NCBI RefSeq assembly: GCF_005747095.1
Contig: NZ_SWLG01000002.1
Location: forward strand, 62,001 to 126,000
DNA: 64,000 nucleotides
Reading direction: 5' to 3'
DNA from: Exobacillus caeni
GTDB taxonomy: Bacteria > Bacillota > Bacilli > Bacillales > Guptibacillaceae
A program made the position numbers and the translations under genes. The notes beneath the pieces were generated by a model, which made no database searches, was not told the origin of the DNA, and saw only the letters and a program-made list of their open reading frames with translations. This document shows, piece after piece, positions 1 to 8,366 of the stretch; within the stretch, counting starts at the first letter, position 1, and every line of letters starts with the position of its first letter.

Positions 1-810
1 AAAAAGAACGGTCACATCGGGCTCTTTGAACAAGCCCATAAAGGGACTATCTTCCTCGATGAGATTGGAGATGCTTCTCCTTCTATACAAAACCGGCTGC
101 TTAGAGTCCTGCAAGAAAAACAGATCATGAGATTAGGCGGTGATCAGGTTATTTCACTTGATGTGAGGATTATAGCAGCCACGAATAAAGATTTAAATCA
201 ATTAATTCAAGCGAATGAATTTAGAGAAGATCTCTATTATCGATTAAGTGTTTTACCAATAAATATTCCTCCTTTACGATTAAGAAAGAACGATATATTG
301 CCTTTGTTTCATAACTTTGCTGAGGAATTTTATAGTTTATTAAAACGGCCGCCTTTTAAACTTTCCGACTCTGCCAAAAATGCCTTACTAACCTATGACT
401 GGCCTGGAAATATTCGAGAGCTTCGGAATGTAGCAGAGTATGTCGCGCATATTTGCGAGGAAGTTGTTTATGAAAAGCATCTTCCTTTTTCACTCTCGCA
501 ACATCATGTTTTAATAGACACAGAAGAATCGGATTCATTGGAGGAGCTGATACAGGAATTCGAACAAAAAGAATTCTTACACGAGCTTGTTCTAATTCTT
601 CACTTTTTAAAAACAGATGGGGCTCCTTCTTCTGGAAGACACGCCATTCTAAACTATCTAAAAGAAAACAATGTGGATTTGACAGACCAACAACTAAGAT
701 ACAGGCAGAAGTTACTAAATGAAAAAGAGTTAATCTTAATTCAGAGGGGGAGAAAAGGAAGCAAAATTACTTGTCTGGGTGAAAAATTCTTAGAAAAAGT
801 GAAAGGCTGA
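1..810 (+). CDS. Sigma-54-dependent transcriptional activator, 5'-truncated by the window
   Basis: The reading frame is open from base 1, so the gene begins upstream of the window. The visible part starts inside the AAA+ domain: GLFEQAHKG, the Walker B stretch GTIFLDEIGD, the sensor region IAATNKDL, the arginine-finger region FREDLYYRL and WPGNIREL are all in order. This identifies an enhancer-binding ATPase that remodels RNA polymerase carrying SigL (sigma-54). The C-terminus is odd. Instead of a Fis-type helix-turn-helix, the last 80 or so residues (LILHFLKTDGAPSSGRHAI..., ending ITCLGEKFLEKVKG) look like a winged helix of the kind found at the N-terminus of RNase R (HTH_12-like). Both following transcription units have good -24/-12 promoters, so they are its likely targets. 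That link is inference from position. Confidence 0.9.
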   Translation, partial: KKNGHIGLFEQAHKGTIFLDEIGDASPSIQNRLLRVLQEKQIMRLGGDQVISLDVRIIAATNKDLNQLIQANEFREDLYYRLSVLPINIPPLRLRKNDILPLFHNFAEEFYSLLKRPPFKLSDSAKNALLTYDWPGNIRELRNVAEYVAHICEEVVYEKHLPFSLSQHHVLIDTEESDSLEELIQEFEQKEFLHELVLILHFLKTDGAPSSGRHAILNYLKENNVDLTDQQLRYRQKLLNEKELILIQRGRKGSKITCLGEKFLEKVKG

Positions 811-835
811 ATATAATTGTCTGGCCATCTTTGTT

Positions 836-886
836 AACACAATATCTAGATAAACATTGCTGCAAATGTTATCTAGATATTGTGTT
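836..886. terminator. Long hairpin between convergent genes
   Basis: Arms 836-858 and 865-886 (AACACAATATCTAGATAA and its complement, continuing to CATT/AATG) form a stem of about 22 bp with one bulged A and a short loop. It lies between the end of the sigma-54 activator and the convergent end of pepV and probably terminates both. There is no clear T-run on the plus strand. Confidence 0.6.
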
Positions 887-909
887 GGAGATGTCTGATA
901 CTTTGCTTT

Positions 910-2337
910 TTATTCCCTTTCTTCCATATTCGCCAATCCGTAAATGGCTCTTGCGTATATTGCAGTCGCTTTTAACAAATCTTCCATCTCAATGTACTCG
1001 TTTGCTTGATGTGCTGTCATTTTCTTTCCTGGAAAAACGGCGCCAAAAGCAACTCCTCTTTTAATAAAACGTGCATACGTTGCACCTCCTGTCGATAGTA
1101 GGGAAGGCTCCAATCCAGTTTCATCCTGATATGCCTCTTGAAGGACTTTTATCAACGGTTCATTACTATTCACAAAGTGTGGTTTCTTCTCTCTTACACT
1201 CTCAAGCGAAAAAAAGTAATCTTTTATTTTTTCCTCTATAATTTCGATCGTACGAAAGTAAGGGGTGTTTACCGGACAGCGAATGTTAAGTTGAAGAGAC
1301 CCTTCGTTATTCTCCAATTCCATCACCCCCGGGTTTACAGTCAATTTTCCTGAATAATCATCCTCAAAGTTTATTCCTAATTGCTCGCCGTCATGATCGT
1401 TATATAAAACTACTCCAAGGAATTCAAAATATGCTTTTTGATTCGTAGCCATTATTCCTTCTTTATGTAAAAAACTAGCTAAAGTTAAACCAGCGTTAAT
1501 TCCTTCTGAAGGGTTCATTCCATGAGCCGACTTTCCATATAGGATAATTTCAACTTCCTCACCGTTTGTTGTTACTTTTCCATCAAGCTGTTTTCTTTTG
1601 CAAAATTCATCAAATTTCTTCTCAATATCTGTATCCGGGGCGAAAACGATTGCCATTGCCTTTTCTGGTACCATATTTCCTTTGTTCCCTGAAACAAATT
1701 TCACTACTTTATTGAGACCAGTGTTTTTTTTAGTTTTAGATTCCTTAAATGTCAATTTAGCATTGATCTGACCTTTTTCAGCATGAATGATCGGAAAAAC
1801 GGCATCAGGGGCAAAGCCTATTTCAGGCATCGGTTCTGTTTGGTTGTAATACTTCATACATCTCATTCCACTTTCTTCGTCTGTGCCAAAAATGATCCGA
1901 ATATTACGCTTGATAGGAAGGTCTAATTCCTTGAGAATTTTTAAAGCATAGTAGACAGCAATGGTTGGACCTTTGTCATCAATTGCACCTCGCCCAAAAA
2001 TCCTGTCATTTTTAATAACCGGGGAAAAAGGGTCCGACTCCCATTCTCCTGTGGCGGGAACAACATCTAAATGGCATAGAATACCAGCATACAGATCTTC
2101 GTTGTTTTGCTTATTCCCAAGCTCCGCATACCCAGCATAACCATCGATGTTTTTTACTGTAAAACCATCTCTTTCAGCTAGAGATAACATATAATCTAAA
2201 GCTTCTGCGATGCCTTCTCCCATCGGTTTTTGTTTAGAACTGCTTTTAAGATCTTTGATACTCTTGATTTTCATTAAACCAAATAAGTCCTTAATTATAT
2301 TCTCTTTCACTTTTAATACTTCTTTATACCAGTCCAT
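910..2337 (-). CDS. pepV: M20 family dipeptidase (PepV-like)
   Basis: 475 residues, the usual length for PepV, a cytoplasmic zinc dipeptidase that hydrolyses a broad range of dipeptides. The metal-binding motifs of the M20 family are visible: CHLDVVPATGEW near residue 88, GRGAIDDKGP near 115 and GTDEESGMRC near 150, with the later HAEKGQ segment and the C-terminal STGGATYARF region. ATG start at 2337 follows TAGGGGGGATCAG. It is transcribed away from the opp-like operon and carries its own sigma-54 promoter (2367-2384). Importing peptides on one side and cleaving dipeptides on the other makes a coherent locus under the neighbouring activator. It could equally be named Xaa-His dipeptidase. Confidence 0.93.
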   Translation of the reverse strand: MDWYKEVLKVKENIIKDLFGLMKIKSIKDLKSSSKQKPMGEGIAEALDYMLSLAERDGFTVKNIDGYAGYAELGNKQNNEDLYAGILCHLDVVPATGEWESDPFSPVIKNDRIFGRGAIDDKGPTIAVYYALKILKELDLPIKRNIRIIFGTDEESGMRCMKYYNQTEPMPEIGFAPDAVFPIIHAEKGQINAKLTFKESKTKKNTGLNKVVKFVSGNKGNMVPEKAMAIVFAPDTDIEKKFDEFCKRKQLDGKVTTNGEEVEIILYGKSAHGMNPSEGINAGLTLASFLHKEGIMATNQKAYFEFLGVVLYNDHDGEQLGINFEDDYSGKLTVNPGVMELENNEGSLQLNIRCPVNTPYFRTIEIIEEKIKDYFFSLESVREKKPHFVNSNEPLIKVLQEAYQDETGLEPSLLSTGGATYARFIKRGVAFGAVFPGKKMTAHQANEYIEMEDLLKATAIYARAIYGLANMEERE

Positions 2338-2366
2338 CTGATCCCCCCTATTAGTAACTATCTAAC

Positions 2367-2384
2367 ATGCAATTATTATGCCAG
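2367..2384 (-). promoter_or_regulatory. Sigma-54 (-24/-12) promoter of pepV
   Basis: On the minus strand the sequence CTGGCATAATAATTGCAT matches the SigL consensus TGGCAC-N5-TTGCA with the invariant GG and GC at correct spacing (one mismatch, T for C at the sixth base). It ends about 30 bases before the pepV ATG. Confidence 0.75.
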
Positions 2385-2509
2385 CTAACTAATGTAACTA
2401 ACATCCTTATTCGCATTAAAAATGGTGGTAAAAATGATAGCCAATTCTTTCTTTTTTGACAGAAATGGTCAACCCAATTTTCCTATCTTAAATTATATAA
2501 AACGACAGT

Positions 2510-2542
2510 TGGTTTCTGAAAATTGTCTACTTTTAGATAATT
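2510..2542 (+). promoter_or_regulatory. CodY-like box and inverted repeat upstream of oppA
   Basis: TGGTTTCTGAAAATT (2510-2524) matches 12 of 15 positions of the CodY box AATTTTCWGAAAATT. It overlaps an inverted repeat, AATTGTCTA-CTTT-TAGATAATT (2521-2542), 19 bases upstream of the -24 element. The repeat may be a site for the sigma-54 activator or a repressor; function is not shown. Confidence 0.35.
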
Positions 2543-2560
2543 GTGGAGGGTTAGTAAAAG

Positions 2561-2578
2561 TTGGTATGAAATTTGCAT
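2561..2578 (+). promoter_or_regulatory. Sigma-54 (-24/-12) promoter of the opp-like operon
   Basis: TTGGTATGAAATTTGCAT has GG and GC at the required spacing for SigL (consensus TTGGCAC-N5-TTGCAT), 40 bases before the oppA ATG. It is divergent from the pepV sigma-54 promoter about 180 bases away, so the two can share one enhancer region. Confidence 0.7.
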
Positions 2579-2617
2579 ATTACTCTAGCGAATCAAAATT
2601 TTTTAAGGGGGATTAAA

Positions 2618-4264
2618 ATGAATAAAAGATTTGTAAAGAGTTTAACGCTGCTTCTTGTTCTTGGTTTGTTTTTAACAGGGTGCAATTTCTCAGGGAATTC
2701 ATCCGAGAAAACGGAAGGAAATGCAACCGACGCTTCATCAGAAAAATCTGGAGATAAAACGATCAGTTTAAGTGTTGAAAATGACATTCCCGATCTTAAT
2801 CAGGTCACCACAACCGACTCTATATCTTTTTCCATTTTAAACAACGTTATGGAAGGGCTCTATCGATTAGATAAAGACAACAAACCAGAGCCAGCGATGG
2901 CAAAGGATGTAGATATTTCAGAGGATAAACTTACTTATACTTTCACTTTAAGAGACGGGATCAAATGGAGTAATGGGGATCCTGTAACAGCAGAAGATTT
3001 TAAATACTCATGGTTGAGAGCAATGCATCCTGACACTGCAGGTGCTTACTATAATATTCTATCTGACTACATTAAGGGTGCAGCCGCATTTGCAGACGGT
3101 ACTGGAAAAGCGGAAGATGTTGCCATTGAGGTTAAAGATGATAAAACACTGGTAGTTGAGCTAGAAAAACCAACCCCATATTTCCTTGGTCTAACAGCAT
3201 TTGTAACCTATTTTCCACTAAATAAAAAGTTTGTCGAGGAACAGGGAGACAATTTTGGTCTGGCTAAAGATGCTATTTTGTATAACGGCCCATATGTTCT
3301 TACTGATTATGACCAGGCGAAAGGTGTAACGTTTGAAAAGAACAAAGAATATTGGGATAACGATAACGTAGATGTCGAAAAAATTGATTTGAAAGTAATT
3401 AAAGAACAGGGGACTGCTTTAAATTTATATGAAGCAGGAGAATTAGATCGTGTAAACCTTGCTTCCTCTGACGTGAATGAATACAAAGACTCACCTGAAT
3501 TTGGAACAAACGTTAATTTCCGTTCTTACTATATCCAGTTTAATTTAGGCAATGAATCGATCAACAATGACAACATTAGAAAAGCGCTACAGCTAGCTTA
3601 TGATCCCAAAGTTTTAGAAGAAGTTATTTTGAATAATGGCTCAGAGGCGGCCTACGGTCTGATCGCTCCAGGTATGACCGGTCCGAATGATCAAAGTTTC
3701 CGTGAAGCGCAAGGGCCAGTTATCAAACCTGATGCAGCCAAAGCGAAAGAGCTGTGGGAAAAAGGAGTCGAAGAGCTGGGGAAAGCACCGGAACTCGAAT
3801 TATTAACAGCCGATGACAGTGTTTCTAAGGATACAGGAACATTCTTACAAAGTGAATATAAGAAAAACCTTGGCATTGAAATCTCATTAGTCACTAAACC
3901 ATACAGTGGGCGCCTTCAGGCGATGAGAGATGATAAATTCCAAATGGTAGTTTCGGCATGGGGTGCAGATTACAATGACCCAATGACTTACATGAACCTA
4001 TGGGTAACCCCTGAAAGAGCGTTCCGCGGACATTATGCGAGCGATAAGTATGATGCGCTTGTAAATGGTGCGCGTGATGAAGCGGATGAAACTAAACGTA
4101 TGGAAATGTTCATGGAAGCAGAGAGAGTAATGCTTGAGGAAGATGCTATTCTAGGGCCGCTGTATTACCAGGGTATGGCTTATCTTCAAAAAGAAAACGT
4201 GAAGAATCTTGTCTTCCATCCGTACGGAGCTTCATGGGATTATAAATACGCTACGGTTGAATAA
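2618..4264 (+). CDS. Oligopeptide ABC transporter substrate-binding lipoprotein (OppA-like)
   Basis: 548 residues with a lipoprotein signal: MNKRFVKSLTLLLVLGLFLTGC, with lipobox LTGC ahead of an S/E/K/D-rich linker. The rest is a family 5 solute-binding protein; it has the typical TFTLRDGIKWSNGDPVTAEDFKYSW segment in pieces (residues 110-135) and the NDPMTYMNLW region near 455. It captures peptides outside the membrane for the OppB/OppC channel that follows. ATG at 2618 was preferred because AAGGGGGATTAAA precedes it; the in-frame ATG 45 bases upstream has no good ribosome site and would spoil the signal peptide. First gene of a sigma-54-driven operon. Confidence 0.93.
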   Translation: MNKRFVKSLTLLLVLGLFLTGCNFSGNSSEKTEGNATDASSEKSGDKTISLSVENDIPDLNQVTTTDSISFSILNNVMEGLYRLDKDNKPEPAMAKDVDISEDKLTYTFTLRDGIKWSNGDPVTAEDFKYSWLRAMHPDTAGAYYNILSDYIKGAAAFADGTGKAEDVAIEVKDDKTLVVELEKPTPYFLGLTAFVTYFPLNKKFVEEQGDNFGLAKDAILYNGPYVLTDYDQAKGVTFEKNKEYWDNDNVDVEKIDLKVIKEQGTALNLYEAGELDRVNLASSDVNEYKDSPEFGTNVNFRSYYIQFNLGNESINNDNIRKALQLAYDPKVLEEVILNNGSEAAYGLIAPGMTGPNDQSFREAQGPVIKPDAAKAKELWEKGVEELGKAPELELLTADDSVSKDTGTFLQSEYKKNLGIEISLVTKPYSGRLQAMRDDKFQMVVSAWGADYNDPMTYMNLWVTPERAFRGHYASDKYDALVNGARDEADETKRMEMFMEAERVMLEEDAILGPLYYQGMAYLQKENVKNLVFHPYGASWDYKYATVE

Positions 4265-4275
4265 AAATGGTGAAT

Positions 4276-4300
4276 GGAGAGGGAATCATCTCTCTCCTCT
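4276..4300 (+). promoter_or_regulatory. Intercistronic hairpin between oppA and oppB
   Basis: GGAGAG (4276-4281) can pair with CTCTCC (4292-4297). Such hairpins after binding-protein genes commonly stabilise the upstream message and keep the binding protein in excess over the permeases. No T-run follows. Confidence 0.4.
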
Positions 4301-4321
4301 CCTGATATTGGAGTGTTTTCA

Positions 4322-5257
4322 TTGAAAAAATATGTAAGCATAAGACTGTTTAACATTATTGTGACGTTATTGATCATCGCCACTGCTACTTTCTTTTTAA
4401 TGAAACAGCTGCCGGGGTCTCCGTTTAATGAAGAGAAACTTGCAGATCTATCAGAAGAGGCGAGACAGGAGTTTTATGCCAAATATGGCCTGGATGAGCC
4501 TTTGCTGACTCAATATGGTATTTATCTTCAAAAATTGATGACCGGTGATTTAGGAGAATCATTTTATTATAAAGGACAGTCTGTTAACGGCATCATCTCT
4601 GATCGAATCGGGCCTTCAGCCCTGTTGGGGACCCAGGCGGTGTTACTTGGATTAACGATTGGACTAATCCTGGGAGTTATAGCGGCTTTTCGGCATAACA
4701 GTATATGGGATTTTACGACCATGCTTGTGGCTGTTCTGGGCGTATCGATTCCAAATTTTGTTTTTGCAGCACTATTGCAATATTTCGTTGGGTTAAAATG
4801 GGGGATTCTTCCTGTAGCTTTTTGGGAGAGCTATCAAAGTTCTATTCTTCCGACCATCTCCCTTTCCTTAATCGTAATTGCTTTAATTGCGCGATTTGCC
4901 CGTAATGAGATGCTCGAAGTTCTCCAACAGGATTATATGGTCACTGCCAGAGCAAAAGGGTTGAGCACCACTTCGATCATATTTAAGCATGCACTACGAA
5001 ACGCATTGATTCCGATCGTAACCATCTTAGGTCCGATAGCGGTCAGTTTGCTAACAGGATCTCTAGTAATTGAAAACATTTTCGGTGTGCCTGGCATAGG
5101 AAGTTTATTCGTTGATTCGATAAAAGTAAATGACTATAGCACTATTATGGGAATCACGATTTTTTATAGCGCTTTTTTTGTCCTCACCATGCTGGTTGTC
5201 GATCTATTGTACGGTGTAATCGATCCAAGAATTCGTTTGGCAGATGAGAAGAGGTGA
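4322..5257 (+). CDS. Oligopeptide ABC transporter permease (OppB-like)
   Basis: 311 residues when started at TTG 4322, which has GGAG eight bases upstream and gives MKKYVSIRLFNIIVTLL, the usual start of this family. An in-frame ATG at 4274 has no ribosome site. Six membrane segments are visible, the first at residues 8-28. The EAA loop that docks the ATPase is at about residues 220-240 (RAKGLSTTSIIFKHALRNAL), with the family hallmark LTGSLVIENIFGVPGIG after it. It forms the peptide channel with OppC. Its stop overlaps the oppC ribosome binding site. Confidence 0.92.
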   Translation: MKKYVSIRLFNIIVTLLIIATATFFLMKQLPGSPFNEEKLADLSEEARQEFYAKYGLDEPLLTQYGIYLQKLMTGDLGESFYYKGQSVNGIISDRIGPSALLGTQAVLLGLTIGLILGVIAAFRHNSIWDFTTMLVAVLGVSIPNFVFAALLQYFVGLKWGILPVAFWESYQSSILPTISLSLIVIALIARFARNEMLEVLQQDYMVTARAKGLSTTSIIFKHALRNALIPIVTILGPIAVSLLTGSLVIENIFGVPGIGSLFVDSIKVNDYSTIMGITIFYSAFFVLTMLVVDLLYGVIDPRIRLADEKR

Positions 5258-5263
5258 TTGGTC

Positions 5264-6226
5264 ATGAAAACTGCTGAAATACCGGATAGAAAATATCATC
5301 CTGATTCTTCGCAAGCATTGGACGAAGCCATGTTTGATCCCGTTCATGTAAACGAGGAGGATCAAGAAAAAATATCTTCCCCGCCGCTCACGGCATTTCA
5401 GGATAGTTGGCTCCGGCTTAAGAAGAATAAAGGTGCTCTCATTAGCCTTTTTGCCTTGATCGCGATCCTCCTTCTTGCAGTGTTCGGGCCCTATATGAAC
5501 GAATATACGTATGAACAGACTAACTATGACGCAGCTTACCAGGGACCGAGTTCGGAACATTGGCTCGGAACGGATAAGTTCGGTCGCGACCAGTGGACTA
5601 GAATCTGGCAGGGGACGAGAATATCTTTATATATAGCTTTTCTTGCTGCTTTTCTTGACCTCTTGATCGGTGTAACTTACGGAATGATCTCCGCGTTATT
5701 CGGCGGAAAAGTGGATAATGTTATGCAAAGGATTATTGAGATTCTAATAGGGATACCTAATCTAATAATTGTCATCCTGCTAATCATGCTGTTGAAACCG
5801 GGGATCTTTACCATTACAGTTGCCATGGTTATTACCGGCTGGGTTAACATGGCCAGGCTTGTTCGCGCCCAGATATTCAAGCTGAAAGGGCAGGAATTCA
5901 TCCTTTCTTCGTTAACACTCGGCGCTTCAAAATTCCGTTTGATCACAAGACATTTACTGCCGAACACGCTCGGCTTAATTATTATCACGATGATGTTTAC
6001 CATTCCGAGCGCGATATTTACGGAAGCCTTCCTGAGCTTTATTGGTCTTGGGCTTCAGGAACCACACGCTTCGTTAGGTGTATTGATTAACGATGGCTAC
6101 CAGGCGATGAAAAACCAGCCATATTTGCTGATTTATCCTGCGATCGTAATCATCGCGATCATGGTTAGCTTTAACATGCTTGCAGATGGACTAAGAGACG
6201 CGATCGATCCGAGAATGAGGAAATAA
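5264..6226 (+). CDS. Oligopeptide ABC transporter permease (OppC-like)
   Basis: 320 residues from ATG 5264, with GAGGTG seven bases upstream. A soluble N-terminal arm precedes membrane segments starting near residue 60 (GALISLFALIAILLLAVFGPY). The periplasm-facing motif LGTDKFGRDQWTRIWQGTR and the EAA loop (ILSSLTLGASKFRLITRHLLPN) are typical of OppC/DppC. It is the last transporter gene of this operon. No OppD/OppF ATPase genes follow, so the importer must borrow ATPases, possibly those at 19872-21912. Confidence 0.92.
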   Translation: MKTAEIPDRKYHPDSSQALDEAMFDPVHVNEEDQEKISSPPLTAFQDSWLRLKKNKGALISLFALIAILLLAVFGPYMNEYTYEQTNYDAAYQGPSSEHWLGTDKFGRDQWTRIWQGTRISLYIAFLAAFLDLLIGVTYGMISALFGGKVDNVMQRIIEILIGIPNLIIVILLIMLLKPGIFTITVAMVITGWVNMARLVRAQIFKLKGQEFILSSLTLGASKFRLITRHLLPNTLGLIIITMMFTIPSAIFTEAFLSFIGLGLQEPHASLGVLINDGYQAMKNQPYLLIYPAIVIIAIMVSFNMLADGLRDAIDPRMRK

Positions 6227-6261
6227 ATGTTAAGGAAATTAAATAGTAAGGTGTGATGTGT

Positions 6262-7299
6262 ATGACTTATTCAGTAGAAATATACCGAGGAAATCATTTG
6301 GAAAGCACTCATCAAGCACATATCGCTGTAGTTAACTATAAAGGAGAACTTCTCTACTCCCATGGAGACCCATACCGGCTAACATTTCCCAGATCTTCCA
6401 TGAAACCTTTTCAAGCAATCCCACTTATTGAAACAGGTACTGCCGATTTTTTTAACTATCACAATGCAGATATTTCAGTAAGTTGTGCATCTCATAGCGG
6501 AGAACCCTTTCATCGTTCCAGAGTAAGCGATATTCTAGCTCGTATTGGACTTCAGGAAAACGACCTTCAATGTGGGACTCATATTCCAAGAGATCATGAT
6601 AGTTATATTAAACTTATTAAGAGCGGGAAAGAACTAACCCCTCTTTACAGCAATTGTTCTGGGAAACACTCAGGGATGCTTGCAACTGCTGTTAAGATGG
6701 GAGAAGACTATGAATCTTATAGAGAGCCCAACCATCCAGTCCAACGAAGAATTATGAAAGCAATATCTGAAACATGTAATATACCGGAGGAAAAAATTCA
6801 AATAAGCGTGGATGGTTGCGGAGTTCCAGTACACCGTCTTCCACTCTACAATGCAGCCCTGGGATTTTCCAGATTAGCTGCACATACTACTATCGATGAT
6901 TCCAGAAGACAAGAAACACTAAAAAGGATCAAAGAGGCAATGACAGAATATCCAGAGATGGTTGCCGGCACAGACAGGTTTGACACTGATCTAATGAGAA
7001 CATTTAAAGGGAAAATCGTTGCGAAAGCAGGAGCAGAAGGCGTGCAATGCCTTGGAGTTAGTGAAGAAGGAATCGGCATCGCAATAAAAATGGAAGATGG
7101 AAACGCGAGGGCATGTAGCGCTGTGACGTTAGAAGTACTTAAACAACTTGGTATCGGTGACAAGCTAATCATGCAATCATTGGAGAATTATATTAATCCG
7201 CCTGTGCTTAACATGAGAAAAGATAAAATCGGAGTTATTAAACCTGTGTTTAAGCTTAATGGTGGTACAAAGGGACAGGTTCCTTGTCCCAGTTACTAG
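6262..7299 (+). CDS. Asparaginase II family protein, with a repeat-derived C-terminal tail
   Basis: 345 residues from ATG 6262 (AAGGTG eight bases upstream). It belongs to the Rhizobium etli AnsA type (Asparaginase_II), unrelated to the E. coli enzymes: RSSMKPFQAIPL near residue 47, SCASHSGEPFHR near 75, the CGTHIPRD segment and NCSGKHSGML near 133 are family signatures. It would hydrolyse L-asparagine to aspartate and ammonia in the cytoplasm, which suits a sigma-54 nitrogen-scavenging operon behind a peptide importer. The family normally ends near IKPVFKL. Here the last 13 residues (NGGTKGQVPCPSY) are translated from a family A repeat that has replaced the original stop. Confidence 0.85.
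   Translation: MTYSVEIYRGNHLESTHQAHIAVVNYKGELLYSHGDPYRLTFPRSSMKPFQAIPLIETGTADFFNYHNADISVSCASHSGEPFHRSRVSDILARIGLQENDLQCGTHIPRDHDSYIKLIKSGKELTPLYSNCSGKHSGMLATAVKMGEDYESYREPNHPVQRRIMKAISETCNIPEEKIQISVDGCGVPVHRLPLYNAALGFSRLAAHTTIDDSRRQETLKRIKEAMTEYPEMVAGTDRFDTDLMRTFKGKIVAKAGAEGVQCLGVSEEGIGIAIKMEDGNARACSAVTLEVLKQLGIGDKLIMQSLENYINPPVLNMRKDKIGVIKPVFKLNGGTKGQVPCPSY
7264..7290 (+). repeat. Family A palindromic repeat, copy A1 (forward)
   Basis: Core GGGACAGGTTCCTTGTCCC at 7272-7290, preceded by a degenerate GGTACAAA. It lies inside the 3' end of the asparaginase gene and encodes its last residues. A decayed partial copy (GGGGACAGGTTC) follows near 7328. Confidence 0.9.
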
Positions 7300-7364
7300 G
7301 AAGATAGAGGGGAGAGACAAGGAGACGGGGGACAGGTTCGGCGTTCCGCTTGTTCTCTAAGTAA

Positions 7365-7410
7365 ACAAAAACAGGCATTAATCAAACATTTGATTAATGC
7401 CTGTTTTTGT
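7365..7410. repeat. Family C palindrome, copy C1; likely terminator
   Basis: Two perfect 22-base arms (7365-7386 and 7389-7410) around a CA centre; inner core AATCAAACATTTGATT, outer arms GGCATT/AATGCC with A-rich and T-rich flanks. On the plus strand the distal arm ends in T5, so it can terminate the opp-like operon. Confidence 0.85.
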
Positions 7411-7564
7411 GTAAAGAAATCAATTCTTACAAGCGAAAAAAAAGAAGGGAAGGGACCATTCCTGTTTCCCAATGATCTAGTAATCCGATGACAAAAAATA
7501 GTAAGCTCTTAAGGTATCCCCGAGTAGAAGGCTTTTGTTTTTAGTTAATTATATAATAATTAAT

Positions 7565-7579
7565 AATATTCAGAAAAAT
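7565..7579 (+). promoter_or_regulatory. CodY-box-like site
   Basis: AATATTCAGAAAAAT matches 13 of 15 positions of the CodY consensus AATTTTCWGAAAATT. It sits three bases upstream of the -35 element of the next promoter, which would suit repression by CodY when branched-chain amino acids are abundant. Confidence 0.4.
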
Positions 7580-7581
7580 AC

Positions 7582-7610
7582 TTTACTGTACAGAATATTT
7601 AGAATATAAT
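7582..7610 (+). promoter_or_regulatory. Sigma-A promoter of the regulator-lyase-ABC operon
   Basis: TTTACT (7582-7587), 17-base spacer, TATAAT (7605-7610), about 60 bases before the first gene. The spacer holds the dyad CTGTACAG and the repeats AATATTC/GAATATT flank it, which are possible operators for the FadR-type regulator encoded next. Confidence 0.6.
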
Positions 7611-7671
7611 AACCTATATGACAGGTGGATAGCCAAATAGGTTAAAAAAGAATTTTAGTAAAGGAGGACAA

Positions 7672-8355
7672 ATGAGTACAATTAAGCGGATGCTGGTTCA
7701 TGAAATCGTTGCAGAAGAAATTGAACAATATATTAAAAACAAAGACATGAAGAGAGGAGATAAGCTACCTTCAGCCAGTGATCTGGCTGAAATGTATGGA
7801 GTGAGCCGTTCTTCTTTACGAGAAGCTCTTCGATATTTAGAAGCAAATGACATTATTGAAGTTTTAAATGGTAAAGGAATCTATGTAAAGGATGGCAGTG
7901 CGTTTCGGATTCAGGCAAGTTTTGAAATTCAGAATGAAAAGAAGTTTTTATTACAGATGTTAGATGTGAGAAGGGCACTGGAAGGAAAAGCGGTTGAATT
8001 AGCTGTGAAAAATGCCACAGAGCAGCAAATACAACAAATGCAAACTTATCTGGCGGAATATGAGCAATTGAGGGACAAAGGTAAGGATACCTCGAAAGCG
8101 GACTTGAATTTTCACCAGACTATTTATCATGCGTCTCATAATCCAGTGTTAGAAACAGTAATTGAGTCAATATCTGATAGTTTGATTAAGTTTTGGTTAA
8201 AGCCTTTTGGAATCGATAACATTTTCGATGATACTTTTTCGTTACATGTAGAGCTTTTGAATTCCATTAAGGAGCGTAATTCTATCCAGGCGCAAGAGAT
8301 TTTCAAAAAACTTATGGACTGTGTTGAAGAAGAAATTAACATGGTTCCAGAATAA
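7672..8355 (+). CDS. GntR-family regulator, FadR subfamily (FCD domain)
   Basis: 227 residues from ATG 7672, preceded by AAAGGAGGACAA. Residues 10-75 form the GntR winged helix (KRGDKLPSASDLAEMYGVSRSSLREALRYLE), and residues 95-225 form the all-helical FCD ligand-binding domain with the usual metal-site residues in the DLNFHQTIYHASHNPVL segment. It is the first gene of the operon that includes the PLP lyase and the ABC importer, so it is most likely their ligand-responsive, self-controlling regulator. The effector is unknown; FCD regulators usually bind small carboxylic acids. Confidence 0.92.
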   Translation: MSTIKRMLVHEIVAEEIEQYIKNKDMKRGDKLPSASDLAEMYGVSRSSLREALRYLEANDIIEVLNGKGIYVKDGSAFRIQASFEIQNEKKFLLQMLDVRRALEGKAVELAVKNATEQQIQQMQTYLAEYEQLRDKGKDTSKADLNFHQTIYHASHNPVLETVIESISDSLIKFWLKPFGIDNIFDDTFSLHVELLNSIKERNSIQAQEIFKKLMDCVEEEINMVPE

Positions 8356-8366
8356 GAGGTGTAGAT

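Noticed and set aside
4274-4321. ATG 4274 as the start of oppB
   Set aside because: No ribosome site precedes it, it overlaps an intercistronic hairpin, and TTG 4322 has a good GGAG site and yields the usual N-terminus.
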